Part shown: in pieces, positions 53,160 to 62,228 of the stretch
How the letters are laid out: every line of letters starts with the position of its first letter
How positions within the stretch are numbered: position 1 is the stretch's first letter
Origin: Shewanella avicenniae
GTDB taxonomy: Bacteria; Pseudomonadota; Gammaproteobacteria; Enterobacterales; Shewanellaceae
Assembly: GCF_017354945.1 (NCBI RefSeq)
Contig: NZ_CP071503.1
Span: forward strand, 620,001 to 684,000
Reading direction: 5' to 3'
DNA length: 64,000 nt
Program-made: the position numbers and the translations under genes
Notes under the pieces: generated by a model
Seen by the model: the letters and a program-made list of their open reading frames with translations, nothing else
What the model was told of the DNA's origin: nothing
The model's database searches: none

Positions 53160-53816
53160 ATGACCACAAAAACTAATATTTTGCTGGTGGACGATCACGC
53201 TATCGTTCGCGAAGGTTTATCTAGCCTGATTGAGCAGCAACAAGGCTTTTTGGTATCGGCGCAGGCTGACAGTGTGCAAGCGGCGTTGGTGTTATTGCAG
53301 CAGCAGATTTTTGATATCGCGATTGTTGATTTGTCGTTAGATAAGCAAAACGGGCTCGATTTAGTGAAAGAGATGAGCCGCGCTTATCCCGCGACTCGGG
53401 TGTTGGTGTTCTCCATGCACCCCGAGGAGATTTACGCCGAGCGAGCGTTGCGAGCAGGTGCGAAAGGCTACTTGATGAAAAGCGAGCCGCCGGAAATCTT
53501 ACTGGTGGCGATTAAAAAGCTGCTTGATGGTACGGTATATTTGAGCGACAGCATGACCAAGCTGTTACTCGGCAATGCGATGGGCTCGGCCAAACAACGC
53601 AGTGCGAGCTCCTTTGGTGTGCAAGCATTGAGTGACCGGGAACTGGAGATCTTCACCTTGGTGGGGAAAGGCCACCCCAGTAAAGAGATTGCGCTGCAGC
53701 TTGGGCTAAGCGTGAAAACGGTCGATGCGGTGCGGCAAAATATTAAAAATAAGCTCGGGTTTCAATGTGCCAGTGAACTGGTGAAATTTGCCATTGAGTA
53801 TGCCAACGCCTTGTAA
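53160..53816 (+). CDS. NarL/LuxR-type response regulator
   Basis: A 218-residue protein with a receiver domain (LLVDDHAIVREGL acidic pocket, phosphoacceptor Asp in IAIVDLSL, and KGYLMKSEPP with the conserved Lys) and a C-terminal LuxR helix-turn-helix (LSDRELEIFTLVGKGHPSKEIALQLGLSVKTVDAVRQNIKNKL). It pairs with the kinase upstream. The most likely targets are the ACCTA/TAGGT arrays before the cytochrome operon and its own operon. Confidence 0.94.
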   Translation: MTTKTNILLVDDHAIVREGLSSLIEQQQGFLVSAQADSVQAALVLLQQQIFDIAIVDLSLDKQNGLDLVKEMSRAYPATRVLVFSMHPEEIYAERALRAGAKGYLMKSEPPEILLVAIKKLLDGTVYLSDSMTKLLLGNAMGSAKQRSASSFGVQALSDRELEIFTLVGKGHPSKEIALQLGLSVKTVDAVRQNIKNKLGFQCASELVKFAIEYANAL

Positions 53817-53840
53817 GCGATGAGCTGTTTACTGAGTTTG

Positions 53841-53866
53841 AAAGGGAGCAAATGCTCCCTTTGTTG
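53841..53866. terminator. Terminator shared by the response regulator and the convergent gene
   Basis: A 10-bp stem AAAGGGAGCA / TGCTCCCTTT (53841-53862) with a minimal loop is followed by GTTGTT on the plus strand. It abuts the stop codon of the minus-strand gene at 53867. Confidence 0.75.
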
Positions 53867-54334
53867 TTATTCCAGCCAAGCTTGGGGTAATGGCCAGGAG
53901 ATAGTATGGCGTTCGCCCTGCCAGCGCTCAATGGTCAACCAAATTCGGTCTGCGGCGCTAAACTGTTCGGGCGCTAAGGCATGCACATGCAGACCATAAC
54001 GACTGCCGTGGAGTATGCCCAAGTCGAGCTGTTGATGCTGCGCAAATGGTATCGGTTGTGGGCCAATACTCATAAAAGCTTGGCGAATATCATCAGGATT
54101 TCCGGCGTTATATAGCACCATAAAGTCCTTGATAAAGGCGCCATCATGCTGATATGGCGCGGCTAAATCGAGCGGCATCGGTGTCACTTCAAACTCGTTT
54201 AGTTGCTGACTGGCTAAACTGGGCGGAAAGCTTGGGTGCAAACTCTGATAGAAGAAAACCGCAGAAAACAGCAACACCAAACCACTCAACAAAAATTTAT
54301 AACGGTGCCAAAAGGTCGCGTTACGTCTGGCCAT
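53867..54334 (-). CDS. Membrane-anchored protein, partner of the PepSY protein, unknown
   Basis: A 155-residue protein with one N-terminal membrane helix (about 10-31) and a periplasmic domain ending in a Trp-rich stretch (IWLTIERWQGERHTISWPLPQAWLE). I do not recognise the family. Its start overlaps the PepSY stop by one base, so the two form an operon under the Fur-like box at 55548. A role in iron acquisition is suggested by this context only. Confidence 0.75.
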   Translation of the reverse strand: MARRNATFWHRYKFLLSGLVLLFSAVFFYQSLHPSFPPSLASQQLNEFEVTPMPLDLAAPYQHDGAFIKDFMVLYNAGNPDDIRQAFMSIGPQPIPFAQHQQLDLGILHGSRYGLHVHALAPEQFSAADRIWLTIERWQGERHTISWPLPQAWLE

Positions 54335-55506
54335 TAGCGAGATTCTCCAACGGGCTGCGCTGTTTGGGCTGCGGTTTGTGTTGTGGTTTGTGATTGGCGC
54401 GGCGGCTTTACCTTAACTAAGCGCTTACGCCACATTAAAAAGCCAGTGAACGACATGCCGGTCAGCAGCGCGCCAAAGATAAACCAGATGATTTTGGTCC
54501 AAATGCCGCCCAAGGTGCCGTAGTGCAGCGGGTCAACAATGTGCATCACAGTTTGCATGGTATTCATGTTATCGGGTGCTAACTGCTGGCTGATCTCACC
54601 CTGCCAAGGGTTGATAGCCATTTGATAAGCATATTGATCAAAAAATGGATTAGCGCCGCTGCCGTACAGATGGTAGTTGTCGCGATTATGTTCCGGCAAG
54701 GCGATATAGCTGGGGCTAAATGCCGGATATTGCTGCTTGGCGGTTGCCAGCGCTTGTGCCAATGACACGGGAAACTCGTTGGGCTTTGCCGACGGCAGCT
54801 CAGTGATGGCCACCAGCGGTGCGTGCGGTTCAACCTCAATGTCGTTGTGCATCAAAATGCCTTGCAGCAGATACCACAGGCTAGTGATACAGATAATTAC
54901 CATAAACCAAATCGACCAAACGCCAGCTGTACGATGTAAGTCGGCCAGTAAGGTTTTGCTGCCTTGATTGAAACGAATTTTAGGTTGGCTAAAGGCTTTC
55001 CAAAACTGCTTATAAATCATCAAGCCGCTGATCAGCGCTCCTAATAACACAAAGCCCATTGCGGACACTAAGTAATAACCGATGCTGTAGTTATGTTGCC
55101 AAGGAAACAACAGCCAGCCATGCAGCGAGCGCATAAAACCGATAAAAGTTAGCCCTTCGTTGATCTCTTGGATGGCGCCAGTGTAGGGGTTCACATAGGC
55201 GGTGGCGAATGGTCGTTGCTGATCGCTAAATATCACTCCTGCCGTCAAATAGGGCTCATACAGCAGTAGCGTGCTGACTTCGGCAGTGGGGTGTGCTTGT
55301 TGGACGATCTTAACCAGCTCAGCGGCATTTTTGGCGGGCAACTCATCAGGGTTGAGTGCACGGGCATTGGGGTTGGTGAGCCAAGTGAGTTCATGACTGA
55401 TCACCGCTACCGTGCCAGTCAAACAGATAAAACAAAACAGTACCCAAATAGGCAGTGAGCACCAGCCATGAAACGAAAACCAAAAACGGTTGGACAACTT
55501 AGCCAT
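54334..55506 (-). CDS. PepSY-associated transmembrane protein, probable iron-siderophore reductase type
   Basis: A 390-residue membrane protein with a first helix in WFSFHGWCSLPIWVLFCFICLTGTVAVISHE, followed by a periplasmic PepSY domain, and later helices near 140-165, 185-210 and 340-365. Conserved histidines occur in FHGW, SLHGWLLF, LHRTAG and VDPLHYG, as in PepSY_TM proteins thought to carry heme and move electrons across the inner membrane. The ATG behind GGGGGAG gives MAKLSNRFW; a longer frame covers the ribosome site. Fur-type control and the family suggest reduction of ferric siderophores, which is inference. Confidence 0.88.
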   Translation of the reverse strand: MAKLSNRFWFSFHGWCSLPIWVLFCFICLTGTVAVISHELTWLTNPNARALNPDELPAKNAAELVKIVQQAHPTAEVSTLLLYEPYLTAGVIFSDQQRPFATAYVNPYTGAIQEINEGLTFIGFMRSLHGWLLFPWQHNYSIGYYLVSAMGFVLLGALISGLMIYKQFWKAFSQPKIRFNQGSKTLLADLHRTAGVWSIWFMVIICITSLWYLLQGILMHNDIEVEPHAPLVAITELPSAKPNEFPVSLAQALATAKQQYPAFSPSYIALPEHNRDNYHLYGSGANPFFDQYAYQMAINPWQGEISQQLAPDNMNTMQTVMHIVDPLHYGTLGGIWTKIIWFIFGALLTGMSFTGFLMWRKRLVKVKPPRQSQTTTQTAAQTAQPVGESR

Positions 55507-55814
55507 GCAGAACTCCCCCAAAAATGAGGAATGGATGCTAATACAAATGATAACTGTTATCAACAATTGGCAAAGTAAAGTGTGAAATGAGTCTTTAAGC
55601 TAGTGGCTTGGCTTCATGGTCTTGGGGTTCGTCTTCACATTAAATCAACAGCATAGCAGTGATTGCTTTGTGAGCTAAATCATATGGAGTTTTTAACTTG
55701 TATGATAATTTGGCGCAGATAACCAAAAGCACTGATAATTCACACAACATAAAGGAGCCGTTGGCTGATTGTCTGAAGGCTTGTTAGGGCAGGGAATTTG
55801 CCAGCAAAGATGCT
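55507..55814. other. 308-bp divergent region between the PepSY operon and an S9 peptidase
   Basis: There is no gene. It holds the Fur-like box (55548-55562) near the PepSY start. An AT-rich stretch around 55690-55720 is probably the promoter for the peptidase gene. No hairpin is seen. Confidence 0.45.
55548..55562. promoter_or_regulatory. Fur-like operator
   Basis: TGATAACTGTTATCA is a perfect 7-1-7 palindrome and differs from the Fur 7-1-7 core TGATAATnATTATCA at two symmetric positions. It lies 42-56 bp upstream of the PepSY gene start, a normal repressor position. Confidence 0.75.
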
Positions 55815-57743
55815 ATGAAAGCACGATTTCTTCTCGCGCCTTTGGCGCTACTTTCACTATGGATGTTCACCACGCCGACCATCGCCGCTGAAGCGACCAA
55901 CAGCGCGCCCTTATCGGTGGAATCGTACGGCAGTCTGCCATTTCTCAGTCAATTTGATCTATCGCCAGACGGGCAGCGTTTAGCCTACGTGCAAAACCAA
56001 CATGGCCAACTGACCTTAGTTATTTACGATCTCAATACCAAACAGACGGATTACGTGGTGCAGTCGGACAACCTCAAGGTGTTTTTCGATGGCTACGAAT
56101 GGGCCAATAACCATACCTTGTTAGTGCACGTGCGCGATGTGCGGGGTGAGTGGGGCCTGAGTTATAACATCACCCGTTTGATGACCTACGATGTTACCGG
56201 TGAACGTAAGTTGGAGCTCACGGTTAAGCAGCGTGAAGGTGAACGGGTAGCGCAGTTCCAAGACGATATTATCAGCATCTTGCCGGATGACCCTGACCAT
56301 GTATTGATGGCAATCGATTATGAACTTGCCGGTCAGCCTGGGGTTTATAAGGTTGATATCTACAGCAATAGCCGCGAACAAGTGCAACGCAATACCCCCT
56401 ATGTGATTGATTGGATCGCCGATCGACAAGGCAAAGTGCGCATTGCAGCAGGACGAGATGAAACCACTTACTTCTATGATTTGATGAAGGATGATAGTAC
56501 CCGCGAGCGCTTGTTCGAATACGAGGTGTTTAGCCCTGACGCGGTGCATGTTAAAGGTTTCGGCAAAGACCCTAATATCCTTTATTTTACTGCGTTGCAT
56601 GAGGGCAAAGATGCCCTGTTTCAAATGGATTTAACCACCCGTGAACGCCAGCTGGTCTATGCCGATGGCAAGTATGATGTGGCGGGAAACCTGCTCTATT
56701 CCGATCAAACTGGTGATGTTGCTGGGTTTGTTACTGCCAACGTTAAAGATAGCCGTGTTTATTGGGACCCAAATTTCCAAAAGCTACAGAAGGCATTAGC
56801 GAAGGCGATCCCCGATGCTTACAATGCAGTGATAGATATGAGCCAAGATGGTAACAAATATCTGCTCTATTCAGAGTCAGCAGAAGACAGTGGCAGTTAC
56901 TTTATTGGCGATCGCAAAGCCGGACAACTGGTGTATATCGGCAGTCGCTATCCTGATGTGACGCCTGAAAAAATGCACAACAAACACAAGCTGACCTATA
57001 AGGCGCGCGATGGCCTTGAGTTAGAAGCGTATCTCACCCTTCCTGCCGATTTTAAAAAGGGCGCTGCCGCACCAACTATAGTGTTGCCTCACGGTGGGCC
57101 AATGTCGCGCGATGATGATAGCTTTGATTATTGGAGCCAATATTTTGCTGAGCAGGGCTATATCGTATTTCAACCCAACTTCCGCGGTTCTGTTGGTTAT
57201 GGTTATGATTTTGCGATGGCCGCGATGCAGAAGTGGGGCCAAGAGATGCAGGATGACCTGCAAGATGCGGCGCACTATCTGGTAGACAATCAATACACGG
57301 ATGGCAAGCATACCTGCATTGTCGGCGCCAGCTACGGCGGTTATGCGGCGCTGATGGGCGTGGCTAAATATCCACAAGACTTTAAGTGTGCCGCCAGTTT
57401 CGGTGGGGTGAGCGACCTCGCTTATCTGGTCAGTCAGGCGCGTTTCTTTACCAACGCTGATGTGGTGCGCAAGCAGTTTGGCCGAGATGCGGATAAGTTA
57501 GATGCGGCCTCGCCGGTCACCTATGCCAAGCAAATCAATCGGCCAGTGCTGTTGATCCACGGCAGTGACGACAATGTGGTGTCGGTCAAGCACAGTAAGT
57601 ACATGGACAGCGCGCTTGAAAGCGCCGACAAAGATGTGCAGTTTATCGAGCTAGAGTATGGCGATCACTATCTGTCGAATCAGCAACATCGCTTGAAAAC
57701 CTTGGCGGCGATTAAGTCATTTTTGGATAAGAACCTGCATTAG
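55815..57743 (+). CDS. Exported S9 family prolyl oligopeptidase-like peptidase
   Basis: A 642-residue protein with a signal peptide ending TIAAE, a propeller-like N-terminal half ([13 protein letters not shown]) and an intact S9 catalytic domain. The nucleophile is in [13 protein letters not shown] (Ser506), the Asp in [13 protein letters not shown] and the His in YGDHYL. The oxyanion segment is [12 protein letters not shown]. It is one of three S9 homologues in this window and, with the one at 17802, retains its triad. It should hydrolyse peptides in the periplasm. It stands alone with its own terminator. Confidence 0.93.
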   Translation: MKARFLLAPLALLSLWMFTTPTIAAEATNSAPLSVESYGSLPFLSQFDLSPDGQRLAYVQNQHGQLTLVIYDLNTKQTDYVVQSDNLKVFFDGYEWANNHTLLVHVRDVRGEWGLSYNITRLMTYDVTGERKLELTVKQREGERVAQFQDDIISILPDDPDHVLMAIDYELAGQPGVYKVDIYSNSREQVQRNTPYVIDWIADRQGKVRIAAGRDETTYFYDLMKDDSTRERLFEYEVFSPDAVHVKGFGKDPNILYFTALHEGKDALFQMDLTTRERQLVYADGKYDVAGNLLYSDQTGDVAGFVTANVKDSRVYWDPNFQKLQKALAKAIPDAYNAVIDMSQDGNKYLLYSESAEDSGSYFIGDRKAGQLVYIGSRYPDVTPEKMHNKHKLTYKARDGLELEAYLTLPADFKKGAAAPTIVLPHGGPMSRDDDSFDYWSQYFAEQGYIVFQPNFRGSVGYGYDFAMAAMQKWGQEMQDDLQDAAHYLVDNQYTDGKHTCIVGASYGGYAALMGVAKYPQDFKCAASFGGVSDLAYLVSQARFFTNADVVRKQFGRDADKLDAASPVTYAKQINRPVLLIHGSDDNVVSVKHSKYMDSALESADKDVQFIELEYGDHYLSNQQHRLKTLAAIKSFLDKNLH

Positions 57744-57777
57744 CCATTGGCTGCCATTCCGCAGTATCATGTAGTGA

Positions 57778-57803
57778 AAAGCCGATGTTACATCGGCTTT
57801 TTT
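57778..57803 (+). terminator. Intrinsic terminator of the S9 peptidase gene
   Basis: A 10-bp stem AAAGCCGATG / CATCGGCTTT with a TTA loop is followed by three further T (six in all). It lies 35 bp after the stop codon. Confidence 0.9.
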
Positions 57804-57850
57804 ATGCAGTTTTTCTTTTCTTTGAGTGGCAGTGTGGAGTCATATTTACC

Positions 57851-58531
57851 ATGGGGAAAACCCTGAGACGTTGGTTAGGCCGTTTGCTGATTGCATGGTT
57901 GCTGCTGTCCATTGTGCCCGTTGCGCTATTGCGCTTTATCGATCCTCCGACTTGGAGTTGGCGTCTTGCGCGAGATATTGCGCCGCCAGCAGCAATTTCT
58001 CATGTATCACAGCAATGGCGTCCACTCAGCCAAATTTCACCGCAGCTGCAATTGGCGGTGATTGCCAGCGAAGATCAGCGTTTCCCAGAACATTTTGGTT
58101 TTGACTTCAAGCAGATCGGCAGTGCCTTGGCCGAGGCAAAGAAAGGCGAGGGCTTGCGTGGTGCCAGTACCATTAGCCAGCAAACGGCGAAAAATCTGTT
58201 TATGTGGCCGTCGCGCAGTTTTGTGCGCAAAGGGTTAGAAGCCTGGTTTACTCTGCTACTGGAGTTAGGCTGGCCTAAAAAGCGGATATTGGAAGTCTAT
58301 CTGAACATCGTTGAATTTGGCCCCGGTATTTATGGCGCTGAGGCTGCGGCGCAGCATTATTTTCAGACCTCGGCGGCCAAGTTAACCAGCTATCAAGCCG
58401 CAGCATTAGCAGCGATTTTACCGAATCCGTGGAAGCTCAAATTGGGCACCAGTTACAACCAACAACGCACCGCGTGGATTCAACGCCAAATGCGCCAATT
58501 AGGTCAAGTCACGCTTAAGCAGTTGGATTAA
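57851..58531 (+). CDS. mtgA: Monofunctional biosynthetic peptidoglycan transglycosylase
   Basis: A 226-residue inner-membrane protein with one N-terminal helix and a GT51 domain: the catalytic glutamate in [15 protein letters not shown], then [27 protein letters not shown] and [24 protein letters not shown]. It polymerises lipid II glycan strands without a transpeptidase domain. The start MGKTLRRW was chosen because the longer frame begins within the upstream terminator. The GGAG ribosome site is 11 bp away, which is rather far. Confidence 0.95.
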   Translation: MGKTLRRWLGRLLIAWLLLSIVPVALLRFIDPPTWSWRLARDIAPPAAISHVSQQWRPLSQISPQLQLAVIASEDQRFPEHFGFDFKQIGSALAEAKKGEGLRGASTISQQTAKNLFMWPSRSFVRKGLEAWFTLLLELGWPKKRILEVYLNIVEFGPGIYGAEAAAQHYFQTSAAKLTSYQAAALAAILPNPWKLKLGTSYNQQRTAWIQRQMRQLGQVTLKQLD

Positions 58532-58560
58532 GCGGCGACGACTCGGGCAAACCCCAGCCC

Positions 58561-58602
58561 AAGCCAATGCCAATGCCCAAGCCAAAGCCAAAGCCAAAGC
58601 AA
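58561..58602. repeat. Hexanucleotide microsatellite
   Basis: About seven units of AAGCCA/ATGCCA run from 58561 to 58602 in the gap between mtgA and the convergent gene at 58718. Only spurious frames cross it. It is a potential slippage site without an evident function. Confidence 0.75.
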
Positions 58603-58717
58603 CATACGCTCGCTGCTGACATGCTCGACCATGATTATGTTGATGCATAGGGCGTTTTGTTTAACGCGAAGGCCGTTAAAACAGCGTTGATGCGAGTAAA
58701 CCAGTCTAAGGGTGTGA

Positions 58718-59311
58718 TTAGGGCGTGAAGATGTATAGGTTTTCCACCCAGAACAATTCACAAGCGCCATTGCCGGTATCCTCACGTGTCAGCGAACTGT
58801 GCCAACGCCAGCCATCAGGACTTGAGGCATTGACCAAGCTGCCAGTGATTTCCACAAGATCGCCTTTGCGAACGCGACCAAGCGTCTTTTTTACCATAGC
58901 GTTAGCTGGGATCAGATGCATATTGGCACTATGGGTTTCAATTTCACGCCGCGGGATGGGCAAGGTTGCGGTGCGCCAGAAATAAAACCGCCCTGATTGG
59001 GAGATTTCAATATGCTCCAGCACCGCTTCATCGGACATGTTGCCCCAGCCCAATGCCAGATCGACCGGCGACAGATCCGCTTCTCGCCCCCAATAATAAT
59101 TTTCCCGCGACAACACTTTGGCCTTAATGGCGAAGCTGGCGACCTCTTGGATCGCATAGCCATCAACATTATGGATAACCGGTGACTCGATGCTCGCTTG
59201 CTGCGGCAGCTCACTGACCGTCACCCCTGGCCCAAGCGTCACTTGCGCGCGGTGGTGATAAATCTGCCAAGCGGCACCAGCAATGATTAGAAATAACAGT
59301 AATTTTTTCAT
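58718..59311 (-). CDS. Exported or membrane-anchored protein of unknown function
   Basis: A 197-residue protein with an N-terminal hydrophobic segment (about 3-18) serving as signal or anchor, followed by a polar domain. Notable segments are SFAIKAKVLSRENYYWGREADLSPVDLALGWGNMSD and LVEITGSLVNASSPDGWRWHSSLTREDTGNGACELFWVENL, which look like an OB-like fold with a buried single Cys. I recognise the type as a conserved gammaproteobacterial hypothetical but cannot assign a function. The gene converges with mtgA and is co-directional with the FKBP gene upstream of it. Confidence 0.75.
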   Translation of the reverse strand: MKKLLLFLIIAGAAWQIYHHRAQVTLGPGVTVSELPQQASIESPVIHNVDGYAIQEVASFAIKAKVLSRENYYWGREADLSPVDLALGWGNMSDEAVLEHIEISQSGRFYFWRTATLPIPRREIETHSANMHLIPANAMVKKTLGRVRKGDLVEITGSLVNASSPDGWRWHSSLTREDTGNGACELFWVENLYIFTP

Positions 59312-59427
59312 CGGTTACTCGGTTTAACTTAACTATTAGTTTTGGGGACGAGGAGCAGTCCCACACCAAGATCTTGAAATGTTTACTTTAACTGCTCGCT
59401 AATATGGGCATGAGTCGGCGGGGTGAC

Positions 59428-59859
59428 TTAGCTAAAGTCCACCAGTCTGACGTCCATCCACATCACTGCATTTGGGCCGATTTTGCCACCGTTGCCTTTA
59501 CGTCCCCAGGCTAAATCTGGCGGGATCACAAACTCATAGCGGGCGCCTTTACTCATCATCAGCAAGCCCTCTTGCAATCCTTCAATCCCTTCGGCAAGGG
59601 CAAATTCTTCGGGTAAACCTTTACGATAGGTATCATCGATCACACTACCATCGGCCAGCAAAATACGTTGGTGGATTTTGACGGTATCAAACTCGCCCGG
59701 CTTAGCGCCGTCAGCGTCTTCAATCACGCGGTAAAACAAGCCGGAAGCGGTTTCGTTCACGCCCGCTTTAGCGGCGTATTTTTTGATAAATTCTTCGGTC
59801 AGATTTTTGTTGTGGCCAGTAGAGCCTTTGGCGGATTTTTTACTGCTATTTCTTGCCAT
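59428..59859 (-). CDS. FKBP-type peptidyl-prolyl isomerase
   Basis: A 143-residue protein with a basic Ser/Lys-rich N-terminus (MARNSSKKSAKGSTGHNKN), a short helical stretch and a C-terminal FKBP domain: VKIHQRILLADGSVIDDTYRKG, IEGLQEGLLMMSKGARYEFVIPPDLAWG and MWMDVRLVDF. There is no signal peptide, so it should act in the cytoplasm. It resembles short FkpA/FklB-like proteins but is smaller than either. Confidence 0.9.
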   Translation of the reverse strand: MARNSSKKSAKGSTGHNKNLTEEFIKKYAAKAGVNETASGLFYRVIEDADGAKPGEFDTVKIHQRILLADGSVIDDTYRKGLPEEFALAEGIEGLQEGLLMMSKGARYEFVIPPDLAWGRKGNGGKIGPNAVMWMDVRLVDFS

Positions 59860-59934
59860 GAGGAGTTACCAGAGTTATGTTTGCGGCTTAGCGGCGCACC
59901 GTTTAACCAAAGCTGGCCATTCTACCGTGCCGTT

Positions 59935-60020
59935 GCGATGACTGCACCCCAGCAGCATCGCGCATGTGACCCAGCGATGACTGCACCCCAACGGCATCGC
60001 GCATGTGACCCAGCGATGGC
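59935..60020. repeat. Tandem 39-bp repeat, two full copies plus a fragment
   Basis: The unit GCGATGACTGCACCCCA... is present at 59935-59973 and 59974-60012 with two differences, and an 8-bp third start follows at 60013. It lies between the FKBP start and the glutathione transferase stop. The length is a multiple of three, and the repeat ends directly at the transferase stop codon. It may have arisen by duplication in a 3' non-coding region. Confidence 0.8.
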
Positions 60021-60632
60021 TTAGGCAAACGCTGGGCGGCTGGCCAACAGTTGATACCACGCGGCTATCGTTGGATATTGTTGCTGCACGGGTAGCTCAA
60101 GTCGGCTTTCGCAAAACAGCACCAAAATCCAAGCGCTGATGTCGGCCACCGTTAATTTGTCACCGACGATAAAGGTGGACGCAGTGAGCTGCTGCGCCAA
60201 CTTAGGTAAAAATTTTTCCACCCGTAATTTGCTCTCTTCCCCCCATGCCGGAATGCAGTTTTCTCGATCTTGGTAAACACCGGAGATATTGCGAAACGCT
60301 TGAAATGCTGGCAGTAAACCATCCCATTCAATGATTCGGTTCCACATTTCAACTCGTGCACGTTCTAACGGGCTATCACCAAACAGCGAGCTTTCAGAGG
60401 GTGTCGTCTCATCAAAATAGCGGCAGATGGCCATGCTTTCGCAGATAAAGGTGTGCTCATCAAGCTGCAGCGTTGGCACTTTGCCATTCAGACTTTTTTG
60501 GGCGAAGTCGGCAGTCAGGTTCTCGCCACCGCGCACATCCACATGCACGTGTTCCAGCTCAACCCCTAACTCGTTTAGAAAGATATTCACCCGTTTGCAG
60601 TTGGGGGTAAGCGCCATTTCAAACAGTTTCAT
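60021..60632 (-). CDS. Glutathione S-transferase family protein
   Basis: A 203-residue cytoplasmic protein with the thioredoxin-like N-terminal domain (MKLFEMALTPNCKRVNIFLNELG, then NGKVPTLQLDEHTFICESMAICRYF with the cis-Pro and glutathione-binding Glu-Ser) and the helical C-terminal domain containing LTVADISAWI. It should conjugate glutathione to electrophiles or act as a related thiol transferase. The substrate is unknown. Confidence 0.92.
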   Translation of the reverse strand: MKLFEMALTPNCKRVNIFLNELGVELEHVHVDVRGGENLTADFAQKSLNGKVPTLQLDEHTFICESMAICRYFDETTPSESSLFGDSPLERARVEMWNRIIEWDGLLPAFQAFRNISGVYQDRENCIPAWGEESKLRVEKFLPKLAQQLTASTFIVGDKLTVADISAWILVLFCESRLELPVQQQYPTIAAWYQLLASRPAFA

Positions 60633-60749
60633 CAGCTAGCTTCCTTAATATGGTGTACTTTCGCTTCGGCTTGCGAGCTGTGGCCGATATGGTTGCTCGC
60701 GGAATGCCTTGCTATTGCGTGTGTTAAAGGTTAGTCGTACTTTGCAGTT

Positions 60750-61997
60750 TTAGGGTTGAAATTGACTAAAATCCGGCCGCGCCAAGCGGTGCAATAACTG
60801 ATACATCGCTGCGACGACAATGGTTAATGCGGCGGCAAAAATGTATAGCGCACTACCACCAAAATGATCCAATACGATGCCGCCGCCCAGCGGTGCCATG
60901 GCAAAGCCAAATTCATAAAACGACGCCGCGCCAAAATAAGCACCGCGCAATTTGTCTGGCGCTAATCTGTCTATCTGCACATTCATGGTGGGGAACAGAA
61001 TCGTTTCTGCCAAGCTCATAATCACAATCGCGCCAATCCAGCCCCAAAACAGGTCGATTGGATTTTGTGCTAACCACAGTTGTGAAATGCCAAGTAGCAA
61101 CAGCCCTAACTGAATCCGATGCACCAAGGTCAATTTGGCCAATATTTTCAGCAAAATAAACTGCGAACAGATAATCACTAATGCGTTGGTAAATATCATG
61201 CTGGAGATTAAGGTAAGCAGTTGCGGCGCATTGGCGCGGGTTAAGTATTGGATCAGCGAGCTATCCATCTGGCCATAAATAAACATGCACACCATGTTGG
61301 CAAGGATCAGGCATTGAAACATCCGATCGGCCAATAACACTTTTAGGGTGACATGAAAACCAATCGGATCAGGTTTAATAGTGGGGGCAAGGTTAGCCGC
61401 CCGCTGTTTGATATCACTGTAGCTAAAGCCCCAATACAGCAGCACCAGCAGCAGGGCGAATGCCGCCGCGGTGATGTAAAAACTCGATTGTTGCCCTGTT
61501 AAGCCAAACCACACGCCAGCCATTGGCCCAACGGCACAGCCTGCGTTCACGGTGAAATACTGGCTTTGCATCGCCAATTCGCGAGTTTGCGGATCTTTAA
61601 TCAAATCGCCAATGGTGGCTGAACTCAGTGGGCGCCACAGCGAGGTTGCGATTGAGCACAAGGTGATGACGCTGATGTAACCATTGACGCTGTCCACATT
61701 GGCCAGCAAAGAAAACGACACAATATAGAGCAGTCCCGTAATAAACATCAGCGTGCGGCGGCCGATTTTGTCGGATAACGAACTGCCAATAAAACTGGTG
61801 AACACCGCGACAATGGCGGCGTTAGAGAGGATGAAACCCACTTCCGTTGCGGACATAGCAAACTTGTCATAAAGGATAACCGCTAAAAACGGCCACACCA
61901 TGTAATAACTGCCGCGGGTAATAAAGCCACCAAACAGCAAAATCCACATCAATGGCGGAAATTGTTGTAGGCGCTTGAGTGATACATCCGATTGCAT
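60750..61997 (-). CDS. Major facilitator superfamily transporter
   Basis: A 415-residue inner-membrane protein with about 12 helices. The loop between helices 2 and 3 carries GSSLSDKIGRRTL, the MFS motif A, and a second-half counterpart follows. It resembles the DHA1 drug/efflux group (YceL/MdtH-like) by general layout. The substrate cannot be inferred. It is divergent from the beta-lactamase gene, with a 231-bp gap containing no evident operator. Confidence 0.9.
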   Translation of the reverse strand: MQSDVSLKRLQQFPPLMWILLFGGFITRGSYYMVWPFLAVILYDKFAMSATEVGFILSNAAIVAVFTSFIGSSLSDKIGRRTLMFITGLLYIVSFSLLANVDSVNGYISVITLCSIATSLWRPLSSATIGDLIKDPQTRELAMQSQYFTVNAGCAVGPMAGVWFGLTGQQSSFYITAAAFALLLVLLYWGFSYSDIKQRAANLAPTIKPDPIGFHVTLKVLLADRMFQCLILANMVCMFIYGQMDSSLIQYLTRANAPQLLTLISSMIFTNALVIICSQFILLKILAKLTLVHRIQLGLLLLGISQLWLAQNPIDLFWGWIGAIVIMSLAETILFPTMNVQIDRLAPDKLRGAYFGAASFYEFGFAMAPLGGGIVLDHFGGSALYIFAAALTIVVAAMYQLLHRLARPDFSQFQP

Positions 61998-62228
61998 CGC
62001 TAGTCTCTAAAAGCGATAAGAGGGACAATCGATTCTATCGGCAGTGGTCACAAATGGATAGCGCGTTGTTGGGGTTATTTTGTGCAACAGCTTGCCAATG
62101 GTTTGGCCGATGTTGGACTGCGTATTAGCGGCTGTTGATGTATCTTGTCTGCAATTGCTGTTATGTTGCGGCATGAGCTAAACATTGTGGCAATCGATTG
62201 AATTGTAATTGAAACACTGGGAGTTTTT

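Noticed and set aside
58528..58785. 85-codon minus-strand frame over the hexanucleotide repeat
   Set aside because: Its LWLWLW segment is just the microsatellite translated. There is no ribosome site, and it overlaps the real gene at 58718.
59935..60020. Tandem repeat considered as a CRISPR array
   Set aside because: The copies are directly adjacent with no spacers, only two are complete, and there are no cas genes.
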